From IMG/VR virus record IMGVR_UViG_3300021962_000825, positions 1 to 20,371 of that record: 20,371 nucleotides of DNA, one strand, 5' to 3'. Origin of the DNA: a virus. A program made the translations under genes and the position numbers. Shown in pieces: positions 14,136-20,371 of this stretch (the stretch's first letter is position 1; each line of letters starts with the position of its first letter). The notes under the pieces were generated by a model that saw nothing but the letters and a program-made list of their open reading frames with translations, made no database searches and was not told the origin of the DNA.

Positions 14136-15211
14136 TAAGCAGCGTTGTAGTCAAACTTGCCGAGACCCAGAGGGTTCCCAACAACCAGACCAGCAACAGC
14201 TTCCACGAGGCGTCCGGGTCCACCACCGTTGTCAGTCAACGGAGTGACCTGTGCCACGTTTCCGCCATAACGCACTTCAATGAGGTTCATGTCAAGGACA
14301 AGACCCTTAAAAGGCGTGGGCGTGTAGGTCGTACCAGACACCGTCCCGAGGAACGTGGTCGGGTGCAAGCGCACCGTGCCAAAGTCACCTTGGAACACGT
14401 CCAGCGACTGGATGTAGGTGTCCGCGGCAGCATCACGCTGGAAGGTCTGCACCTTCGTTGCGCCTGCGCCAGTAATACCAACGCCAGTGGTGGTCGTCAG
14501 GCTGGTCGTCCCAAGCAGGCCAGTAAAGGCGCGCTTGAGGTCAGTGCCCACCAAGCAATCAAAGCTGGTGTAGTGACCAGTCTGATCGAAAATGGACTTG
14601 AGCAGGCCCTGCACTGTGGCGTCCGTCAAAGACGTTCCAAGAGCAGTGCCGGAGCCAACGATGGAAGTCGTGGGGGTACGGAAGATGGAAGGAATGTCGC
14701 CAGGAGTCGGAGTCCCCGTGCCGGCATTGCTGATCCAGGTCTGTGCGCCCGCGGTGCGGTAGGCAGTAGTCTGGTCGCCAGTGTCAAGCTGGGAAACCTG
14801 ATTCGAGGTCATCGTAACTTCCATGTCACGCTTGATCCCGGTGATCGCTTTTGCCACGTTGTCAGCCAGTTCATCACGCACACCAGCAACATCAGCGATG
14901 TCCTGAGTGAGCTTGGAAACACGGACTGCACGCCGATAAATCTGCGCGTAGTTGGACAATTCCGCACGATAGCCAACAACGTAGTTGCTGACGCCAGTCG
15001 TAAGGTTTACGTCCAAGCCGTCCGGAGTGCCGCCAACCTGGGGGGTCGGAAGGCTATCGGACTGCCAACGGAAGTACATATTGCCGGGCTTGGAGCCCTT
15101 CTTTGCCATCGACGTGAAGGGCGTGTCCTTGGCGTCAACCAAGGCAATCATGTCCATCAGATCTTCGCGCTTACCGCGGCCGGAGAGGTTGGGTTCAGTT
15201 AGAGAAGCCAT
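14135..15211 (-). CDS. Major capsid protein, SU10/DUF5309-like
   Basis: This 358-residue protein is the main shell component, with a predicted HK97-type fold. The N-terminus has the pattern GKREDLMDMIALVDAKDTPF followed by KKGSKPGNMYFRWQSDSL. I recognise this from the phage SU10-type major capsid family (DUF5309), where an E/D-L-x-D helix precedes a 'TPF' turn and a W-x-x-D-S-L motif. The centre is rich in threonine, glycine and alanine (beta-rich), and the C-terminus has the GGxGRLVEAVAGLVVGNPLG segment typical of the domain core. The length fits the family. Codon use is strongly GC-ending, unlike the more AT-rich accessory genes near the left end, as expected for a highly expressed gene. 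No Shine-Dalgarno precedes the start; the leader is AT-rich. A 6-bp stem-loop begins at the stop codon. Confidence 0.92.
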   Translation of the reverse strand: MASLTEPNLSGRGKREDLMDMIALVDAKDTPFTSMAKKGSKPGNMYFRWQSDSLPTPQVGGTPDGLDVNLTTGVSNYVVGYRAELSNYAQIYRRAVRVSKLTQDIADVAGVRDELADNVAKAITGIKRDMEVTMTSNQVSQLDTGDQTTAYRTAGAQTWISNAGTGTPTPGDIPSIFRTPTTSIVGSGTALGTSLTDATVQGLLKSIFDQTGHYTSFDCLVGTDLKRAFTGLLGTTSLTTTTGVGITGAGATKVQTFQRDAAADTYIQSLDVFQGDFGTVRLHPTTFLGTVSGTTYTPTPFKGLVLDMNLIEVRYGGNVAQVTPLTDNGGGPGRLVEAVAGLVVGNPLGLGKFDYNAA

Positions 15212-15245
15212 ATAGTTAAAAAATTACTGCGTTTTACTGGGTGAA

Positions 15246-16226
15246 CTAAACAAAGTTCATTGCTTTTACTAGGTCAGTCAAACCATCACGATTGCCACCA
15301 GTCTTTGCAAACTGCTGTTTAGCCTTTGTCTGATTTCCATTAGAATTGCTGCTTGGAGGCGCTTTAGCTGAACTTGGCTGCACTGGCGCTCTGCGAATCG
15401 GTTGGCTCTGGGTTTTGCCCTTTGCCTTGGACTCTGCATAAGTTTTTGCACCAAGCACTATCAATCCAACCATATGCTTCCAATCTGCTCTGCGTTTTCT
15501 AAGCTCTGGAAAATCCTTGGCAATCTGATTAGCAACTTGGTACTCCTCAGTTTCAGGTTTTTTCATCCAAGGAAAGTCAGCAAAAGCCTGTGCATCTGAT
15601 TGTGCCTGCTGTTGCAGATAATTCAGACGAGCAGGAAGTTCGACTTCCTTGCGCTTCATTGCTGTCCGCCTCATTGCTCTGACATCTTTGTCTGAAAGTT
15701 CGTGTTCCGTGCCATCAGGCAACGTAATAACGCCTCCATCCATGTTGTCTTCGCACCACAGCAAGACCTCTACTGCTTTATCGTACTCACCTTTAACCTG
15801 TTCAAGGCTATTAAGGGTTTCTGAAAACTCAGTTTGATCTTGTTGCTTTGCAGGAATAGAAGACTTTGCAGTCTCAAGTTCTTGCTGAAGCTCAGCCAAA
15901 CGCGCTTTATGCGATTCTAATTCGGATTGGGCAGCCTTTTTCGCAGCAACTAATTTGTTGATGCGCTTCTGGACACCCTTAGTCAAAGAACTACTATCGT
16001 GATGTTCGGAATCTTCATCAGCCTGCTGATCGTCCTCTGAAGAGGAATCCACTGCTTCTGGTTCATCCTGCTCCTGTGTGGCCGGAGCTGCCTCCCCCTC
16101 GTTAAGGAAGCTGGACTTCAAAAGATCGCTTAGATCTCTCTCATCCATTAAACCGAGTTTCTGAGCAACGGGACTTACTTCTGCCTCCTGATTCCCGGAA
16201 TCAGGCTGTGCTTCGTTTTCGTTCAT
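15246..16226 (-). CDS. Probable scaffolding protein
   Basis: This 326-residue protein sits directly before the major capsid gene, where tailed phages usually encode the scaffold that guides procapsid assembly. The first 85 residues are very acidic and rich in serine, glutamine and glutamate. A strongly charged coiled coil (about residues 85-150) follows, with KKAAQSELESHKARLAELQQ as its clearest part. A region of about residues 160-250 may be more folded, and the tail is basic and rich in serine, proline, glutamine and asparagine. Acidic, coiled-coil, low-complexity composition is typical of scaffolds, which diverge too fast for sequence motifs. The AAGGA upstream lies 18 bases from the ATG, too far for normal use. 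The gap to the capsid gene is 34 bases. Function is inferred from position and composition. Confidence 0.75.
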   Translation of the reverse strand: MNENEAQPDSGNQEAEVSPVAQKLGLMDERDLSDLLKSSFLNEGEAAPATQEQDEPEAVDSSSEDDQQADEDSEHHDSSSLTKGVQKRINKLVAAKKAAQSELESHKARLAELQQELETAKSSIPAKQQDQTEFSETLNSLEQVKGEYDKAVEVLLWCEDNMDGGVITLPDGTEHELSDKDVRAMRRTAMKRKEVELPARLNYLQQQAQSDAQAFADFPWMKKPETEEYQVANQIAKDFPELRKRRADWKHMVGLIVLGAKTYAESKAKGKTQSQPIRRAPVQPSSAKAPPSSNSNGNQTKAKQQFAKTGGNRDGLTDLVKAMNFV

Positions 16227-16259
16227 GCGGTTAAGGTCGCAAGTTCCTTATTAATACAA

Positions 16260-16274
16260 ACCAGTAACGCTGGT
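16260..16274 (-). other. Small stem-loop between genes
   Basis: A 5-bp stem (ACCAG/CTGGT) closes a 5-base CGTTA loop on the transcribed strand, in the 64-base gap before the scaffold-like gene. It is followed by TTTGTATT, too weak a U-run to call a terminator with confidence. The loop sequence is identical to that of the terminator-like hairpin at 13805-13821. It may be a weak terminator, a processing site or chance. Confidence 0.3.
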
Positions 16275-16290
16275 AGGCCCGTTATTAGCG

Positions 16291-16542
16291 TTATGCCAAA
16301 TCCTTTTCATCAGTCAAGCCATTTAATTTTAGTGCTTCTTGTCTTAATGTTAAAAGTGTTGAATAAACTAGATTAACGCCATCAGCTTGACCACAAGCGT
16401 GAACACGGTCTTCGCCTTTATTGTTATTGCCTACAGCATTCATCCAAAGCTGCTCCTGCATCTGTTGGATAGTTTCTATCATCTGATCCCAGATGTGGTT
16501 TTTGCCTGCAAAACCGTAAGCTGCGCGTTCTTTTTGTGTCAT
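16291..16542 (-). CDS. Small protein of unknown function between portal and scaffold
   Basis: This 83-residue protein starts at an ATGA overlap with the portal stop, so its translation is probably coupled to portal synthesis. It has no signal peptide and no membrane segment. The sequence looks mostly helical, with a glutamine-rich amphipathic stretch (IETIQQMQEQLW), a middle loop GNNNKGEDRVHACG and a second helix rich in leucine. The position between portal and scaffold fits a small head-assembly factor, but I do not recognise the family. It is followed by 64 bases without a gene before the scaffold-like gene. Confidence 0.7.
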   Translation of the reverse strand: MTQKERAAYGFAGKNHIWDQMIETIQQMQEQLWMNAVGNNNKGEDRVHACGQADGVNLVYSTLLTLRQEALKLNGLTDEKDLA

Positions 16543-18656
16543 TGTCCAGGTTGCTGCTGCATTGGAGTTACACCAAGCCGACCTATCTGAGCGTTTTGCT
16601 GTTGCATTACACTCATCTGAAGATTCTTCACATAGTTCTGGAACAGAGCTTGGAAGTTTTCATCCGCCTGTAGCGCCTGCTGCGCTTTCGGATTGTTCTG
16701 CATGACCTGCTGGGCAAACTGCATCTTGGTCTGTGCCGCTGGATCGTTCTCTTGATACAGGGCCTCATTACCAAGCAACATCATTCCAATGTCAGTCTGC
16801 ACGTCTTTGAACATCTTTTGAGAAGCCTGCTCCTGATTCATAATCAGTTCACCAGCCATTTCAGGAGCAATCGCCTGAATAAGCATCTCAGTAATCCGGT
16901 TAGCGTTTAGCACGCCACCAGTGTCCATCTGCTTAATCTTGGTCAGAAAGTCTACCTTCTGAGCGATGTACTCCTTATCCAAATTCATCACGTCAAACCG
17001 GACATTGATGTCAAATTCGTTGTGAATCTCAGACAAGTTAGTTGGCAACTGCCCGCCAGTAATGCGCTGGATCTCTTGTGGGTCCATGTACTGGCAACAC
17101 AGGGAGAACATCTGCCGGAACACTGAGCGCCACGACAGCAGCCACGAGTTTACCAGTGCCTGCTGAAGCATCTGAGTGGTCATTGGCATTACGTTGGGAT
17201 TGTTGGTCCCAAAGTAGGCTGCATGCTGTTGCTCAACACGCTGGATCAAGTTGAACGCCACCGTAGGTTCACGGGCCGGAGGCTCCATGAAGGTGTAGTC
17301 GTTCTGGTTGGTGACTGGCAGCGACACGCCTGGGCCAATCTTGTTGATTGCGCCAACTCGTTTAACTACCTTGATGGGCGGCAACGTCGAGAATGCTGTG
17401 TGATCGCGGATCGAGTCATGCTGAGCCTTGATTTCGTCCTGGTCGGTGGTTGCCAGCTCCGGGATACCGCGGGTGTCTGTGATGGCGCGTCGAATCTGCT
17501 CCCGGCGGAACTCCACAAACGGGTACTCGCCGTGGGCGTAGTCAAGTCGCTCGTGAATAGCCCACGAATCGCCGTCAGAAATGCGGTTAGACGCAGCCTG
17601 AGGACAAATAACAGTGTAGAAAATAGCCGGAGCATCGCCATCAAGGCTTTTGGTGTAGCAGTAAACTACCTCCACCATGTTCATAAAGTTTACACCGTTG
17701 TAGACCATCATCGTTGTGGTCGGCAGCAAGTTGATGTTGTAGTAGCTGCTGGATTTACCCAACTGCTGCAACGCCCGCTCTACCCAGTCAGGATTCCAGC
17801 CTTCTGTCGTGATTTTTTCACGCAACTCAACCTCAGACATCCAAGTCCGGCGGAAAATTACCCGAGACCGTTGCAAGTCCGCGGTTTCTGGGGGGAAAAT
17901 GATCTCGTCCCACGGCTTTAGAGCTACAATCTCGGGTAAATTCTTGCTGACGTACTCCTCGTCCATGGTCGTCATGCCAGTCTTGGCAAGCTCACGGACC
18001 ATCCGCTTTGCGTCTGCTGCCTTTAGTGTAGGCATAGCAGTGAGCATAATCTCAGCCGCCTGCTCAGGGGCGCTCACAATCAAGTTGGGCAGTTCCATCA
18101 AGACCTGACTGCCTGATTGCTGCGCCAGCCCCATGATCTGCTCCATGGAAATCTCTTGAGTGCGCTTGCTGATGTTCTGCTGCCAGCCCACAAAGAAGGC
18201 GCTCCATCCGTACTGAAGTGCATACTGGGCAGCCAAGGTTGCCTCTTTGTAGAGCTGCTGGGGCATCTTGCAGTCGCGAATCCAACGAAGCAAAGTAGTG
18301 CCAATTTGAGACACTGGCATGTCGCTGAGTTCATTTCCGTTGGCACGAAGTTCAGACTTTTGAAACGCGCCAACTAGCAAGGAGGTAAGCTCGTTACAGG
18401 TAGCGTCGATTAGCCGGGCGCGAACGTCAGAAGCCCCCTCAAACGGCCAAGCCGGGTCTCCATCGGAGCGGTTTTCAGAGTGTTTCTTGCCGTCATCGGT
18501 CTGTCCAGGCCAACGGCAAAAGCGGATATTGTCAAACTTGGTAACCAGATTGCCCTGGCTGGAGTTAATCATTGCCCGATTATACTCACTCAAAAGCTCT
18601 CCAACATGTGGCTTGTCAGAGGCAATTGCCAGAACGTCTGTGTTTGTATTCAACAT
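16539..18656 (-). CDS. Portal protein (head-tail connector)
   Basis: This 705-residue protein is the likely dodecameric portal at the capsid vertex, through which DNA enters and leaves. It directly follows the terminase and precedes the scaffold and capsid genes, the usual portal position. The N-terminal region has the pattern PWPFEGASDVRARLID, typical of podovirus-type portals, followed by long helical segments. The C-terminal 150 residues are rich in glutamine and methionine, as expected for a helical barrel or crown. The length is in the range of large podovirus portals. The start at 18656 is preceded by GGAAG 11 bases upstream and by AAAGG placed too close to serve well. The stop overlaps the next gene as ATGA. 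The assignment rests on position, length and motif pattern rather than a catalytic signature. Confidence 0.88.
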   Translation of the reverse strand: MLNTNTDVLAIASDKPHVGELLSEYNRAMINSSQGNLVTKFDNIRFCRWPGQTDDGKKHSENRSDGDPAWPFEGASDVRARLIDATCNELTSLLVGAFQKSELRANGNELSDMPVSQIGTTLLRWIRDCKMPQQLYKEATLAAQYALQYGWSAFFVGWQQNISKRTQEISMEQIMGLAQQSGSQVLMELPNLIVSAPEQAAEIMLTAMPTLKAADAKRMVRELAKTGMTTMDEEYVSKNLPEIVALKPWDEIIFPPETADLQRSRVIFRRTWMSEVELREKITTEGWNPDWVERALQQLGKSSSYYNINLLPTTTMMVYNGVNFMNMVEVVYCYTKSLDGDAPAIFYTVICPQAASNRISDGDSWAIHERLDYAHGEYPFVEFRREQIRRAITDTRGIPELATTDQDEIKAQHDSIRDHTAFSTLPPIKVVKRVGAINKIGPGVSLPVTNQNDYTFMEPPAREPTVAFNLIQRVEQQHAAYFGTNNPNVMPMTTQMLQQALVNSWLLSWRSVFRQMFSLCCQYMDPQEIQRITGGQLPTNLSEIHNEFDINVRFDVMNLDKEYIAQKVDFLTKIKQMDTGGVLNANRITEMLIQAIAPEMAGELIMNQEQASQKMFKDVQTDIGMMLLGNEALYQENDPAAQTKMQFAQQVMQNNPKAQQALQADENFQALFQNYVKNLQMSVMQQQNAQIGRLGVTPMQQQPGQ

Positions 18657-18660
18657 ACCT

Positions 18661-20371
18661 TTAATAGCTTCCGCACTTATTAAACTTTTGCCACGAATTA
18701 TTTGATACTCCTGTGTAGCTAGGTTGCATTACCACTAAATACCCTAGTGCGTCAATTGGATCTTTGCACGCCCCTTTCTGGCCGTCATGCCCGGTCCACT
18801 CTCTTAACGAGTAAATAAGGTTCTGGCAACTTTCATGAACCATTAGCCGCGGATGGTTCTTTTCAACATTAAGATCAGCGTCCCGATCGTAACAAAGTAG
18901 GTCGTTAATAATTAAAACACGCTCATCCACTGATACGCTAGCAGCAGGGAGGAAATAAAGAGGTTCACTAGCGTCCAAAAGAAGATCCAACAGGGTAACT
19001 CCTCCTTCTTTGCTGGTTGTCTCTGTGCCTGCGCTTCTCGGGTCGATGTAGCGTTCTGCGATCTCCTCACGTTTGTCATTGTGTGTTTCTAGTGACCAAA
19101 CAAGTTCCGTGTATTCATTAATTCCGCGGCCAGCACCACTTCTCTGTGCGGGGCCGGCTCGACCGTCAGCCTTATCACTTGGCAGCGCCCACTCGCCATA
19201 GCTTTGATCGGGCCACTCCCGGTAGACCCACACTGTACCATGCTTGTCCACTCTGGCCCAAAGCATGAACCAATTTCGGGCACCGGCTGGATCTGCCACC
19301 ATGTAGTTTGTCCCCTCAGGACAGTGGTCCGTGACGCTATCGGTAAAGATGTTCTTGTCCCCAAACATAGGAAACTGGCTGCCGGCAGTCTGCTCAGCCC
19401 AGCCATAAGCGCGGATCTTGATGTCGTGGGTGCTGCGTCCCTTCAGGGTCTGCTGCATCCGTTCCCAGTTGTTGTAGGGATTGAGCTTACTGTGAAACCA
19501 GATGCAAGCGTGCTTCCCGTACACGCCTTCCGCGGTGTAAGGCATGTTGCCCTTGGGTACGCCGATGACGTTGTTGTGCGGCAGAAGCTCGCTCTCCTTC
19601 CAGGTCTTGATCCGGCTAGTCGAGATGAACTCCTTCACGGTCTGTGTGTAACCAAGGATTGGCGTGAAGGTCACAAGCAGCTTGCCGTTACGGGTAATCA
19701 AGCGGTACTTGAGCGTCTCCAGCCAGTCGGCCGGGACAAGCTCGTCACACCAGACAAAGTCCACCTCGCCACCTTCGACGACCTTAATGTCCTGGCTGTA
19801 GTTAAGGAACCAGATTTGATTGCCGTTGTAGACCGCAGTATTGTCGCTAAAGCCGTTCTTCTGGGTCCAGCTAACCTGGGTCATCTTGCTGCGCTTGGCT
19901 TCCTTTAGCTCTGTGGGCAGATACTTGTGGAAGACGTTTTGCTGCATGGACACGCTCGTCATGTTGGTCGTGTGCAGGCACCAGATGTTAAGGCCGCGCT
20001 TCTTAAACTTCTCCTTGATCCAGTCCGGGGCAAAGCCGTTTAAGTCAGCACCCACAAAAGCCTGGGCAATCCGCTTGGCTGCGTACTCAGTCTTGCCGGC
20101 TCGGTTGCCACCAAGGATGAGCATTTCAGAATGAGCGTTGAGCAGCTTATCAGCGTCCTTCCACGATTCCAGCTCTGTGCCGTAGCGGTGAGGATCAGAC
20201 TGCTCAGCCCGGACGCGCTGCTCGCGCATGAGGAAGAGGCGCATGGTTTCCTCTGGACCCACGTTCTGAATCATCTGCCTGCGCTGCTCCTCGTCAGGGG
20301 CTGGCATCAGGGGATGCTCGATCAGCGGGTAGGTAAGAATCTTGTGGAAAAGTTTTTCTTTTTGCTCTTCA
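18661..20371 (-). CDS. terL: Terminase large subunit (partial at the window edge)
   Basis: This is the ATP-driven packaging motor and nuclease that feeds DNA into the procapsid through the portal. Numbered from the ATG at 20307, a Walker A motif GGNRAGKT lies near residue 66, a Walker B VDFVWCDEL near 182, and a coupling motif LVTFTPI near 211. The RNase H-like nuclease half shows candidate metal-binding aspartates in MVADPAG (about 339), YIDPRSAG (about 421) and KDPIDALGY (about 515). The reading frame stays open upstream of that ATG to the end of the window, adding 21 codons, and the ATG has no Shine-Dalgarno sequence. The true start is therefore probably outside the window; otherwise the protein has 548 residues. 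The stop is followed after 4 bases by the portal gene. The family is clear from the motifs; the packaging type (cos, pac or terminal repeat) is not visible. Confidence 0.95.
   Translation of the reverse strand, partial: EEQKEKLFHKILTYPLIEHPLMPAPDEEQRRQMIQNVGPEETMRLFLMREQRVRAEQSDPHRYGTELESWKDADKLLNAHSEMLILGGNRAGKTEYAAKRIAQAFVGADLNGFAPDWIKEKFKKRGLNIWCLHTTNMTSVSMQQNVFHKYLPTELKEAKRSKMTQVSWTQKNGFSDNTAVYNGNQIWFLNYSQDIKVVEGGEVDFVWCDELVPADWLETLKYRLITRNGKLLVTFTPILGYTQTVKEFISTSRIKTWKESELLPHNNVIGVPKGNMPYTAEGVYGKHACIWFHSKLNPYNNWERMQQTLKGRSTHDIKIRAYGWAEQTAGSQFPMFGDKNIFTDSVTDHCPEGTNYMVADPAGARNWFMLWARVDKHGTVWVYREWPDQSYGEWALPSDKADGRAGPAQRSGAGRGINEYTELVWSLETHNDKREEIAERYIDPRSAGTETTSKEGGVTLLDLLLDASEPLYFLPAASVSVDERVLIINDLLCYDRDADLNVEKNHPRLMVHESCQNLIYSLREWTGHDGQKGACKDPIDALGYLVVMQPSYTGVSNNSWQKFNKCGSY

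Noticed and set aside
14105-15202. 365-codon open frame on the plus strand across the capsid gene
   Set aside because: It is antisense to a clear major capsid protein with strong GC-ending codon bias, which empties the opposite frame of stops. Its sequence is arginine/histidine/serine-rich with no recognisable domain.
17223-17921. 232-codon plus-strand frame inside the portal gene
   Set aside because: Antisense shadow of the portal; no domain pattern, no ribosome site and no neighbouring plus-strand genes.
19204-19908. 234-codon plus-strand frame inside the terminase gene
   Set aside because: Antisense shadow of a terminase with intact motifs; the composition is that of reverse-complement coding DNA.

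Overview
The window is a piece of a tailed-phage (Caudoviricetes) genome. Every gene I can support lies on the minus strand, so transcription runs from position 20371 towards 1. It holds a packaging and structural module followed by a lysis cassette and a few accessory genes. There is a large terminase, portal, scaffold-like protein and an SU10-type major capsid protein, then a head-tail adaptor, several fibres and a large nozzle-like protein. I see no tape measure, tube, sheath or baseplate genes, so a short-tailed (podovirus-like) particle is the best reading. The host cannot be named. Gene content resembles uncultured aquatic phages, and almost no start codon has a Shine-Dalgarno sequence, which hints at a host that initiates without it.

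Layout in transcription order. Head module (20371-14135): terminase large subunit (its start is probably outside the window), portal, an 83-residue unknown, a scaffold-like acidic coiled-coil protein, and the major capsid protein. Next comes a 337-base gene-free gap (13798-14134) filled with stem-loops. Three of these share a GAGAGA loop at a spacing of about 100 bases, have stems that differ by compensating changes, and are followed by a terminator-like hairpin. Connector and fibre module (13797-8388): two small unknowns, a probable head-tail adaptor with a carbohydrate-binding-like insertion, a 67-residue unknown, a 756-residue fibre with internal repeats and a LamG-like tip, and a second fibre. 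Small-gene and lysis module (8379-6681): five short genes including two membrane proteins that could be holins, a GH108-type endolysin, and a zinc-ribbon protein. Tail module (6681-3513): a 731-residue nozzle-like protein and a third fibre with a tail-collar domain. Distal accessory module (3513-14): a SAM-dependent methyltransferase, a small helical protein with an IDDLVD motif, a probable internal virion/ejection protein, a PAPS-reductase-like PP-loop protein, and a YkgJ-like CxxCxxCC protein that overlaps the previous gene by 116 bases.

The genes are tightly packed. Most junctions are ATGA or TAATG overlaps or gaps of under 10 bases, which suggests one or two long late transcripts with translational coupling. 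The gap after the capsid gene is the largest exception, and it lies where expression would need to drop from the abundant capsid protein to the scarcer tail proteins. That gap is the most unusual object in the window.
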